A stretch of DNA of 64,000 nucleotides from WHSW01 sp963729075 (GTDB lineage Bacteria; Actinomycetota; Thermoleophilia; Solirubrobacterales; 70-9), in assembly GCA_963729075.1 (NCBI GenBank), contig CAVSMU010000005.1:34352-98351 (forward strand). Direction: 5' to 3'. Below, piece after piece: positions 25,197 to 32,154 of the stretch (its first letter is position 1; every line of letters begins with the position of its first letter). The notes below the pieces were generated by a model that saw only the letters and a program-made list of their open reading frames with translations, was not told the origin of the DNA and searched no databases. Both the position numbers and the translations under genes were made by a program.

Positions 25197-25929
25197 TGAT
25201 GCCGCACTCGGTCCGGTCGGTTCCGGCCCAACGGCCGGCTCGGGCGTCGGTTCCGGCGCCCGGGCGGATGGTGCAGTGGGTGCACCCGATCGAGGGATAG
25301 CCCTCGTCGTGAAGGGGGTTGTAAGGCACTTCGTTCTCCCGAATGTGATTCCAGACTTGCTCGTCAGTCCAATCCGCCAGCGGATTCAGCTTCCACAGGC
25401 CGAAGCGCTTGTCCCAGCCGAACTTGGCCGCGCCGGCCCTGGTCGGGGAGTCCACTCTGCGGATCCCCGATACCCAGCACTCGGCTTCCGAAAGCGCCGC
25501 CCGCATCGGCTCGACCTTGCGAATCCCGCAGCAGGCGTCTGGATGACGGCGCCAGAGGTTAGCGCCGTGTGCCTTCTCTTGCATTTCGAGCGACATACCC
25601 GAGAAACGCTCGAACTCGATTCCGTAGCGTTGCGCCAGCGCGTCCCGGGTCGCGTAGGTCTCCTCGAAGAGCAGGTCCGTGTCGAGATAGAAGAACCGTG
25701 TCGACGGCTCGGCGCGCTGCGCGAGGTCGACGATCACCGAGCTCGTCTTCTGAAACGAGGTGGCGAAGCGCAGGTGGGGGTGGAAGCGCTCGATGACCCA
25801 TGCGATGGCCTCGACCGCGCCCAGGGCCTCCACCTCGGCCGCGACCTCGGCCGGGTCGACGAGCTCGCCGCCGATCGTCGGCGGGCGCGCGTGGCGCCCG
25901 TTGCCGTTGCCGTTTCCGTTGCCGTTCAC
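25189..25929 (-). CDS. cysH: Phosphoadenylyl/adenylylsulfate reductase, [4Fe-4S] type
   Basis: The 246-residue reductase has the PP-loop-like 'FATSFQKTSSVIVDL' and 'DTDLLFEETYATRDAL', and the cysteine pattern of cluster-bearing APS reductases: the pair in 'HPDACCGIRKVEPMR' and CTHC in 'YPSIGCTHCTIRPG', with the catalytic Cys in ECGIN at the end. That pattern indicates direct APS reduction to sulfite with thioredoxin. The N-terminus is a simple Asn-Gly repeat after a GTG start, perhaps a disordered tail. It lies 74 bp downstream of sir and overlaps sat by 8 bp. Confidence 0.93.
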   Translation of the reverse strand: MNGNGNGNGNGRHARPPTIGGELVDPAEVAAEVEALGAVEAIAWVIERFHPHLRFATSFQKTSSVIVDLAQRAEPSTRFFYLDTDLLFEETYATRDALAQRYGIEFERFSGMSLEMQEKAHGANLWRRHPDACCGIRKVEPMRAALSEAECWVSGIRRVDSPTRAGAAKFGWDKRFGLWKLNPLADWTDEQVWNHIRENEVPYNPLHDEGYPSIGCTHCTIRPGAGTDARAGRWAGTDRTECGING

Positions 25930-25954
25930 GACGTCGGAATGTCATGGAACGGCC

Positions 25955-25997
25955 GCGGCCTGCGGCCCTGCGGACCTGCGAACTGCGGACTGCGACC
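25955..25997. repeat. Short direct repeats between sir and cysH
   Basis: About five imperfect copies of CTGCGGAC-like units (CCTGCGGC, CCTGCGGA, CCTGCGAA, CTGCGGA, CTGCGACC) fill the space between the sulfite reductase stop and the cysH start. They look like slippage-generated simple repeats in an otherwise tight operon. No hairpin of note is seen. Confidence 0.4.
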
Positions 25998-26003
25998 GAC
26001 TCA

Positions 26004-27893
26004 TCAGATCGCGCACTCGCCCTCGCCGCGCTCCACCTTGTAGGGCTCCGAGCGGTTCCAGTCGATGAACTGGTTCATCGTCTGGAGGTTGAAGTCGGCC
26101 GGCATCGCGAGGTCCTTGATCAGGCCCTCGAACTCCTCGGTCCCGACCCGCTCGGCGAACGCGTTGAAGGTTTCGTCCTCGCTCCGCTCGGCCTCGTAGT
26201 GGCGGATCCAGCGCTCGACCGCGTCGGGCACCCGCTTGGCCGGCAGGCGGACCTTCAGGCGGTGGCCGAAGACCACGTTGCCGCCCTCGAAGTTGCCACC
26301 CACGTGGGGGATGTAGGCGGGCATCGTCCGCTCGCCCGCCTTGATCGAGGCGCCGTAGAAGCCGATCGTGCCGATGTGGTGCTGGCCGCAGCCGTTCGGG
26401 CAGCCCGACATCTTGATGTGGATCTGCCTGGTCAGGGGGTCGGTGATCCCCATCGACTCGATCCGCTCCTGGATCGCGCGGTTGAGCCCCATCGAGCTGG
26501 TGATGCCGAGCTTGCAACTGTCGGTGCCCGGGCAGGAGACGACGTCGTCGATCTCGAGCGCGCCGGAGCCGCCGAGGCCGAGATCGACCAGGCGCTGCCA
26601 GACGTCGTACACGGCCTCGTCGCGGACCCAGCGCAGGACGAGGTTCTGCTGCACCGTGGTCCGGGCGTAGCCGCCGGTGAACTCGCGCATGATCGCCGCG
26701 AGCCCGCGCAGCTGCTCCGGGGTGAGATCGCCGCGGGTGACCTTGACGGTGACTGTGGAGAAGCCGTCCTGGCGCTGCGGCGCGACGTTCACCTCGCGGA
26801 AGCGCTCGAACTCGGAGCGATCGCCGTTCGGGCTCGCCCCGGCCGCGTACGGGCCGGGGGCGTTCGCCTGCTCGTCATCGGCGAACAGCAGCCGGTCGAT
26901 CGAGAAGTCGCGCTCGGCGACCCAGTCGCCCTCGAGCTCCTCCTCGACCATCTCGCGGAAGGCATCGATCCCGACCTTGTCGACCAGCACCTTGATCCTG
27001 GCCCGGGCGCGGTTGACCCGCAGCCACTCCTGGCGGTCGAAGATCCGCAGGCAGGCCTCGGTGATCTTGAGATAGTCGCCGTTGTCGAGCTCGACGAACT
27101 CGTAGAGCGTCGGAGCGATCCGCGGCATGATCGAGGTGCCGCCGCCGACCACCATCTCGACCCCGCGGACGCCGTCGCGCTCCTTCGGGATGAAGCCGAT
27201 GTCGTGGATCCGGGTGATCGCGACGTCCTCGTCGGTCGCCGTGAACGCCGTCTTGATCTTGCGCGGCATCAGCTGCGTCGTCGGGTGGCGGACGAAGTAG
27301 CGCACGTAGGCGCCCGCGTAGGGGGTGATGTCGAACGGCTCCGAGTGCGCGACGCCGGCGAACGGGTCGCCGGTGACGTTGCGCACCGTGTTGCCGCAGC
27401 CCTCGCGCGAGGAGAGGCCGGCCTCGGAGAGCTCGCGGATCAGCTCGGCCGCGTCGGGGAGCGGGACGTGGTGGATCTGGATGTTCTGGCGGGTGGTGAT
27501 GTGGCCCTTGCGCAGCGGGGCCCACTTCTCGATCACCGACGCGAACGCCTCCGCCTGCTCGGGGTTGATGCCGCCCATCGGAAGCTTCACCCGAATCATC
27601 TGCACGTCGGGCTGGCGTTGCCCGTACACGCCCTGCTTGAGGCGGAAGCCGATGAACTCGTTCTCGGCCGTCTGGCCGTCGAGGAACCTGCCCGCCTCGC
27701 TGTCGAAGTCGTCGAACTCGCGCTCGAGGATCGGGATCACGTGCCCGGGCACGTTCTCGTAGACCTCGGGGTTCTCGAGCGACCCCACGGGGCCCTTGCC
27801 CCGCTGGCGCTTGCCCGTGTCGACGTCGAGCTTGTGTTCGGTGGCGACCCGCGCCTCGGCGCTGGTCGCCTCGGGGGCGGCCGTCGGCTCCAT
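26004..27893 (-). CDS. sir: Ferredoxin-type sulfite (or nitrite) reductase, siroheme/[4Fe-4S]
   Basis: The 629-residue hemoprotein reduces sulfite to sulfide with six electrons. It holds two ferredoxin-like and two nitrite/sulfite reductase domains, with 'RKGHITTRQNIQIHHV' and 'GCGNTVRNVTGDPFAGV' lining the siroheme pocket. Cluster ligands lie in 'VVSCPGTDSCKLGIT' and 'MSGCPNGCGQHHIG' (C-x5-C and C-x3-C). The long N-terminal tail (about 1-40) is charged. Sulfite is preferred over nitrite because the operon continues with cysH, sat and cysC. It is the first gene of the operon, with its own apparent leaderless promoter. Confidence 0.92.
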   Translation of the reverse strand: MEPTAAPEATSAEARVATEHKLDVDTGKRQRGKGPVGSLENPEVYENVPGHVIPILEREFDDFDSEAGRFLDGQTAENEFIGFRLKQGVYGQRQPDVQMIRVKLPMGGINPEQAEAFASVIEKWAPLRKGHITTRQNIQIHHVPLPDAAELIRELSEAGLSSREGCGNTVRNVTGDPFAGVAHSEPFDITPYAGAYVRYFVRHPTTQLMPRKIKTAFTATDEDVAITRIHDIGFIPKERDGVRGVEMVVGGGTSIMPRIAPTLYEFVELDNGDYLKITEACLRIFDRQEWLRVNRARARIKVLVDKVGIDAFREMVEEELEGDWVAERDFSIDRLLFADDEQANAPGPYAAGASPNGDRSEFERFREVNVAPQRQDGFSTVTVKVTRGDLTPEQLRGLAAIMREFTGGYARTTVQQNLVLRWVRDEAVYDVWQRLVDLGLGGSGALEIDDVVSCPGTDSCKLGITSSMGLNRAIQERIESMGITDPLTRQIHIKMSGCPNGCGQHHIGTIGFYGASIKAGERTMPAYIPHVGGNFEGGNVVFGHRLKVRLPAKRVPDAVERWIRHYEAERSEDETFNAFAERVGTEEFEGLIKDLAMPADFNLQTMNQFIDWNRSEPYKVERGEGECAI

Positions 27894-27901
27894 CGCCGGG
27901 C

Positions 27902-27927
27902 ATATTACACAAATCCCGATTGGGATT
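27902..27927 (-). promoter_or_regulatory. Candidate leaderless promoter and operator of the sir-cysH-sat-cysC operon
   Basis: Read on the minus strand, TAATAT (27907-27902) is a near-perfect -10 box that ends 8 bases before the ATG at 27893. Transcription would begin at or next to the start codon, giving a leaderless message; no ribosome site is present. Just upstream AATCCC and GGGATT (27912-27917 and 27922-27927) form a dyad that would cover the promoter spacer, the usual place for a repressor. No good -35 box is visible. The cysteine-free Rrf2 protein is the obvious candidate regulator. Confidence 0.55.
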
Positions 27928-27998
27928 AGGGTATTTAGAGGGCGACGTCTAGCGCCGGGCGCTTCGCCCCTTCGGATGCGCGCGCTGCGCGCCGCGGA

Positions 27999-28208
27999 TC
28001 AGTCGACGTCGGTGCCCTCGATCACGAACGCGACCCGTACGTGCGCCCGGTACTCGTCGAGGTTGTCGCCCCGGATGCCGGTCGAGACGATGTCGACGGC
28101 CCGTATGTTGCGAAGCGACGACTGGGCCTGGCTCAGGGCCTGCTTGGCGGCGTCATCGGTCGAGGTCTTCGAGCTCCCGACGAGCTCGATGATCTTCACT
28201 ACGGCCAC
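27999..28208 (-). CDS. Dodecin
   Basis: The 69-residue protein starts at a GTG (28206-28208) eight bases after an AAGGAGG ribosome site and reads MAVVKIIELVGSSKTSTDDAA. It has the dodecin fold signature: strand, 'SSKTSTDDAAKQALSQAQSSLRNIRAVDIV', then 'EYRAHVRVAFVIEG'. Dodecins form hollow dodecamers that store or buffer flavin (or CoA) in the cytosol. The Trp of many flavin dodecins is replaced in 'RNIRAVDIV', so ligand preference is unclear. The longer frame upstream (to 28301) is not expected to be translated. Confidence 0.9.
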   Translation of the reverse strand: MAVVKIIELVGSSKTSTDDAAKQALSQAQSSLRNIRAVDIVSTGIRGDNLDEYRAHVRVAFVIEGTDVD

Positions 28209-28269
28209 TCTCTCCTCCTTGCTAGGGGTGCCCCGGACGCGGGGATGCGGGTGTTCTATCCCGAACCGC

Positions 28270-28515
28270 TCAATGAGGCAAGGGCGAGTGGCCCCATGCA
28301 TAGCCGCTCACCTGGCGCGCGGCGATCCCCTCCTCGAGCGCCGCCCGCTGCCAGGGGCTGTGCTCGGTTTCGCCGGGGTCGGGGGTCGGCGCGGTGTCGG
28401 CGAGGAACTGTTCGAGCGCGGCGACGATCGCCGCCGCCTCGGTGTCGGAGGGGCTTCCCGAGACAAGCTCGATCTGCGGGCGCGGCGGTCTGCGCTTGCC
28501 GTTGGTGGTGCTCAC
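28270..28515 (-). CDS. Acyl-CoA carboxylase epsilon subunit-like protein
   Basis: The 81-residue protein, from GTG at 28515 (or ATG at 28524), has 'DTEAAAIVAALEQFLADT' and 'SPWQRAALEEGIAARQVSG', the two short helices of AccE, the actinobacterial epsilon subunit that docks on the carboxyltransferase beta subunit. A Pro-rich linker separates them. A beta subunit gene lies 1.6 kb away (30120-31688), though an oxidoreductase-like gene intervenes. These proteins are poorly conserved, so the assignment rests on size, helix pattern and context. Confidence 0.6.
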   Translation of the reverse strand: MSTTNGKRRPPRPQIELVSGSPSDTEAAAIVAALEQFLADTAPTPDPGETEHSPWQRAALEEGIAARQVSGYAWGHSPLPH

Positions 28516-28568
28516 GGCCGGCAATCTAGCCGCCAGGACCCCAAGCGGGCGCCACTAACCTGCTCGCC

Positions 28569-29516
28569 GTGACCGAGATCCCGGTGTTCGACTCCGATGC
28601 CGTGCTCGCGGCGGTGCCGGCGACCGCGGCAATCGAGCGCACCCGGATCGCGTTCGAGCGCCACGCAGCCGGGGACTGGTCGATGCCGGCCAAGGTCTAC
28701 GTAGACGCGCCGCCAGGCGGCGACTTTCGCGCCATGCCCGCCCGCGGCGACGGCCTGGCGACCCTCAAGTGGGTCACCTCCTTCCCGCGAAATCCCGAGC
28801 GTGGCCTGCCGGTCGTGACCGGCGCGCTGCTGGTCTCGAGCGCCGAGACCGGAGAGCTGCTCGCCCTGCTCGATTGCGCGGCCGTCACCTCACTCCGCAC
28901 CGGCGCCGCCGCGGCGGTCTCGGCGCAGGTGCTCGCGCGTGAGGACGCTCGCTCGGTCGGTGTCATCGGGTGCGGCGTCAACGGTGGCTGGGCCGCGCGC
29001 TGCCTGGCGAGCGCCGGCTACGGGCCGGGCGTCTGCGCGGACGCCCGGCCGGCGGCCGCCGAGGCGCTCGCGTCGGAGCTCGGCTGGCAGACGGGCGCGC
29101 GCGAGGACGCGGCGGCCCAGGACGTGATCGTGACCGTCACCCCGGCCGACGCCCCGGTGATCACCGTCGACGACCTGCGCCACGGCCAGCACCTCGCCGT
29201 GCTCGGGGCCGATGCGCACGGCAAGGCCGAGGTCGAGCGGGCGGCGCTCGCCCGCTGCCGGCTGTTCTGCGACGAGTGGGAGCAGGCGTCGAAGGGGGGC
29301 GAGCTCTCGGGCGGCTTCGCCGCCGGGGCGGTCGCGCGCGGCGACGTAACGGAGATCGGGGACGTGCTCCTCGGCCGGGCGCCGGGGCGCGGCTCCGCTG
29401 AGGAGATCACGCTCTTCGACTCGACCGGGCTCGCGATCCAGGATCTCGCGATCGCCGCAGCCGTGCTCGACGCCTGGCGCGCGGGCGCCGTCTCGGTTCC
29501 AGCTACCTCGCTGTAG
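28569..29516 (+). CDS. Ornithine cyclodeaminase / mu-crystallin family protein
   Basis: The 315-residue enzyme starts at GTG (MTEIPVFDSDAVLAA) and has the family's substrate-domain phrases 'PAKVYVDAPPGGDFRAMPA' and 'LKWVTSFPRNPERGLPVV', then a Rossmann segment 'SVGVIGCGVNGGWAARCL' with NAD(P)-binding GxGxxG-like glycines (about 136-153). Members reduce cyclic imines or ketimines, or deaminate ornithine to proline; the residues that decide ornithine specificity cannot be confirmed here. It is convergent with the membrane protein gene, 4 bp apart. Confidence 0.83.
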   Translation: MTEIPVFDSDAVLAAVPATAAIERTRIAFERHAAGDWSMPAKVYVDAPPGGDFRAMPARGDGLATLKWVTSFPRNPERGLPVVTGALLVSSAETGELLALLDCAAVTSLRTGAAAAVSAQVLAREDARSVGVIGCGVNGGWAARCLASAGYGPGVCADARPAAAEALASELGWQTGAREDAAAQDVIVTVTPADAPVITVDDLRHGQHLAVLGADAHGKAEVERAALARCRLFCDEWEQASKGGELSGGFAAGAVARGDVTEIGDVLLGRAPGRGSAEEITLFDSTGLAIQDLAIAAAVLDAWRAGAVSVPATSL

Positions 29517-29520
29517 CGCC

Positions 29521-30084
29521 CTACTGGCGCGGCGGCGGCACCCGGGGATCGCGCGGCGGCGGCTCGGGATCGCCGGGCTCGGTCGGCATCGTCCGCGTTT
29601 CCGCCCGCGGGTCGGCCCCGGCGCGGCTGCGCTCGCGGCCGCCGACCACGACCGAGACCCGCAGCGTGCTCACGGCGACGCCGATGGTCATGACCAGCGC
29701 TCCGCCCAGGGCGACCCAGATGCCCGCCTCGAGCGTCGGATCGATCCCGGAGACGAGCGGCGGCGGGTTGATGATCGCGACCAGGACCAGCACGAGGGTG
29801 AACGGCCCGGCGAACCAGAGCAGCGCCGGCGGCATCCGCGGCTCGTGATGCGGCAGCGCGATGCCCTCCGCGACGGCGCAGAGAACCGCGATGGAGAGGG
29901 CGGCGAGCAGCAGGTCGACTACCTCGAAGCTCGTCCAGGCCGTGATCGTGGCGTCGAAGCGGCCGGCGCCGTACCAGTCCAGGAACAGGCTCACCAGCAG
30001 CGCGAGTGCGCCAAGCGCGATCACGAGACGACCGGCATCGACCGCGGGGCCGGCGTCGCGGTTCACGGCGTCAGGGTGCTGCAC
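29521..30084 (-). CDS. Small membrane protein with Pro-rich tail
   Basis: The protein of about 187 residues starts at GTG 30084 (or GTG 30066) and has four hydrophobic helices (about 17-36, 48-68, 80-103, 113-137) followed by a charged tail ending in PEPPPRDPRVPPPRQ. I recognise no family; similar four-helix proteins occur widely in Thermoleophilia. It lies 35 bp after the end of the carboxylase beta-subunit gene and may be cotranscribed with it. Function unknown. Confidence 0.6.
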   Translation of the reverse strand: MQHPDAVNRDAGPAVDAGRLVIALGALALLVSLFLDWYGAGRFDATITAWTSFEVVDLLLAALSIAVLCAVAEGIALPHHEPRMPPALLWFAGPFTLVLVLVAIINPPPLVSGIDPTLEAGIWVALGGALVMTIGVAVSTLRVSVVVGGRERSRAGADPRAETRTMPTEPGDPEPPPRDPRVPPPRQ

Positions 30085-30119
30085 GGCGGGGTTTCTACCC
30101 GATCGGGCCGGCTTAAGCC

Positions 30120-31688
30120 CTACAGCGGGATGTTGCCGTGCTTTCGCTTCGGCTGCTCGACCCGCTTGGTCTGCAACGTGCGCAGGGCGCGAATCAGCTT
30201 CGGCCGCGTCTGGTGCGGCTCGATCACGTCGTCGATGTAGCCGCGCTCCGCGGCGGAGTACGGGTTGGCGAAGTGCGCCTTGTAGTCGTCGATCAGCTTC
30301 GCGCGGCGCGCGTCGGGGGTCGGCGAGGTCTGGATGTCGCGCTTGTAGATGATGTTGACGGCGCCGTCGGGGCCCATCACCGCGACCTCGGCCGAGGGCC
30401 AGGCGAAGTTGAAGTCGGCGAGCATGTGCTTGGAGTTCATGACGTCGTAGGCGCCCCCGTAGGCCTTGCGGGTGACGACGGTCAGCTTCGGCACCGTCGC
30501 CTCGGTGAACGCGTAGAGCAGCTTCGCGCCGTGGCGGATGATCCCGCCCCACTCCTGCGAGGTCCCGGGGAGGAAGCCGGGGACGTCGGTGAACGTGAGC
30601 AGCGGGATGTTGAAGGCATCGCAGAAGCGCACGAAGCGCGCGGCTTTCTCCGAGGACGCGATGTCGAGGACGCCGGCGAGGTGCTTGGGCTGGTTGCCGA
30701 CGATCCCGATCGGATGTCCGTCGAGGCGCGAGAAGCCGATGACGATGTTCCGGGCGAAGTGCTCCTGGACCTCGAAGAACTCGCCGTCGTCGACGATCAG
30801 GGCGATCACCTCGCGCATGTCGTAGGGCTTCGAGGGATCGTCGGGGACGATCGCGTCGAGGGCCTCGTCCATCCGCTCCGGGTCGTCGTAGGGCTCCACC
30901 CGCGGCGGCAGCTCGAGGTTGTTGAGCGGCAGGAAGCTCATCAGGTAGCGGACGTCCTCGAGGCACGACTCCTCGTCCTCCGCGGCGAAGTGGGCGACGC
31001 CGGACTTGCTGTTGTGGCTCATCGCCCCGCCGAGTTCCTCGAACTCGACCTCCTCGCCGGTGACCGTCTTGATCACCTCCGGGCCGGTGATGAACATGTG
31101 CGAGGTCTCCTTGACCATGAAGATGAAGTCCGTCATTGCCGGTGAATAGACGGCGCCCCCCGCGCAGGGCCCCATGATCACGCTGATCTGGGGGATCACC
31201 CCGGAGCACTTGACGTTGCGGACGAACACGTCTCCGTAGGCGCCGAGCGAGACGACGCCCTCCTGGATCCGGGCCCCGCCGGAGTCGTTGAGCCCGATCA
31301 CCGGCGCCCCCACCTTGGCCGCGAGGTCCATGACCTTGCACATCTTCTCGGCCATCACTTCGCCCAGCGAGCCGCCGAATACGGTGAAGTCCTGGCTGAA
31401 GACGAACACCGTGCGCCCGTCGATCGTGCCGTAGCCGGTGACCACCGCGTCGCCATACGGGCGCTTCTTGTCCATGTCGAAGTCATGCGTGCGATGGCGA
31501 ACGAAGGTGTCGAGCTCCTCGAACGAGCCGGGGTCGAGCAGCTTCTCGATCCGCTCGCGCGCGGTCAGCTTGCCCTTCGCGTGCTGCTTCTCGACAGCCT
31601 CGGCGGACGAGGAGTGGACCCCCTGCTCGCGTAGCTCGCGCAGGTGGGCGAGCTTCTCCTCATTGGTGACCGGGTTGCGCTCTCGCAT
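30120..31688 (-). CDS. pccB: Acyl-CoA (propionyl-CoA) carboxylase beta subunit
   Basis: The 522-residue carboxyltransferase moves CO2 from biotin to acyl-CoA. Both crotonase-like halves are visible: N-terminal 'GGSLGEVMAEKMCKVMDLA' and 'NDSGGARIQEGVVSLGAYG' with the oxyanion glycines 'GPCAGGAVYSPAMTDF', and C-terminal 'VPGFLPGTSQEWGGIIRHGAKLLYAF' and 'KAYGGAYDVMNSKHM'. Asp in 'GGAYDVM' is the position that favours propionyl- over acetyl-CoA. The end (KRKHGNIPL) is the canonical C-terminus. The biotin-bearing alpha subunit is not in this window. The methylmalonyl-CoA mutase gene nearby supports propionate use. Confidence 0.93.
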   Translation of the reverse strand: MRERNPVTNEEKLAHLRELREQGVHSSSAEAVEKQHAKGKLTARERIEKLLDPGSFEELDTFVRHRTHDFDMDKKRPYGDAVVTGYGTIDGRTVFVFSQDFTVFGGSLGEVMAEKMCKVMDLAAKVGAPVIGLNDSGGARIQEGVVSLGAYGDVFVRNVKCSGVIPQISVIMGPCAGGAVYSPAMTDFIFMVKETSHMFITGPEVIKTVTGEEVEFEELGGAMSHNSKSGVAHFAAEDEESCLEDVRYLMSFLPLNNLELPPRVEPYDDPERMDEALDAIVPDDPSKPYDMREVIALIVDDGEFFEVQEHFARNIVIGFSRLDGHPIGIVGNQPKHLAGVLDIASSEKAARFVRFCDAFNIPLLTFTDVPGFLPGTSQEWGGIIRHGAKLLYAFTEATVPKLTVVTRKAYGGAYDVMNSKHMLADFNFAWPSAEVAVMGPDGAVNIIYKRDIQTSPTPDARRAKLIDDYKAHFANPYSAAERGYIDDVIEPHQTRPKLIRALRTLQTKRVEQPKRKHGNIPL

Positions 31689-31708
31689 CGCGACGCGGAT
31701 TCTATGAG

Positions 31709-31724
31709 CCCGTCCGCGGACGGG
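31709..31724. terminator. 16-bp perfect palindrome upstream of pccB
   Basis: CCCGTCCGCGGACGGG is self-complementary over 16 bases. It lies between the hypothetical gene end (31740) and the pccB start (31688), so it may end the first transcript or act as an operator for the second. Nothing else in the gap separates the two readings. Confidence 0.35.
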
Positions 31725-31739
31725 GCCCGGGGCGATCGG

Positions 31740-32087
31740 TCAGCCGGCGACGAACGGACGTCGCTCGGGAGATCCGAGCTCATCGAGCAGGCCCTCGAGT
31801 GCGGCGATCGCGTCGCCCGGGTCGGGCCGGGAGTGCTGGGCCGTGATCTCGACCGCTGTCCCGAACCCGCTCTCGGCCAGCTCGAGCGCAATCCGCGCGT
31901 GCGAGCCCGGGTCGGCCGAGCGCCAGCCGAGGATTCGCTCCGGGTCGCGGTCGGTGATCTCGATCGCGATCGGATGGGTCGTGCCCACGAGGCCGCCCAT
32001 CCAGGCCTCCATTCGCGCCAGGTCGTCGGCGAGCTCCCACAGCTCGGGCGCCGACTTGACCAACGTGCGCCTGGTCTTCGATTCCAT
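31740..32087 (-). CDS. Hypothetical protein, 115 aa
   Basis: From the Met at 32087 (MESKTRRTLVKSAPELWELADDL) the protein is 115 residues; an upstream Met at 32132 is possible but its leader looks non-coding. The pattern of an N-terminal helix 'SAPELWELADDLARMEAWMG' followed by alternating strands, 'EITDRDPERILGWRSAD' and 'LAESGFGTAVEITAQ', resembles SRPBCC (START-like) ligand-binding proteins, but this is only a fold-level guess. It lies between the mutase and carboxylase genes on the same strand. Confidence 0.55.
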   Translation of the reverse strand: MESKTRRTLVKSAPELWELADDLARMEAWMGGLVGTTHPIAIEITDRDPERILGWRSADPGSHARIALELAESGFGTAVEITAQHSRPDPGDAIAALEGLLDELGSPERRPFVAG

Positions 32088-32154
32088 GGCGCGGGCTTCG
32101 GGCGCCTCGGCCCGACTCCTGCCGCGGATCACCGCGTTGCAACGCGCCTGGCGA

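Noticed and set aside
25897..25929. Asn-Gly codon repeat as a CRISPR-like or microsatellite element
   Set aside because: It is a short in-frame simple repeat within the cysH start; no spacers, and codon-level repetition explains it.
26677..27762. Plus-strand frames across the sulfite reductase
   Set aside because: Antisense shadows of a well-identified gene with intact motifs.
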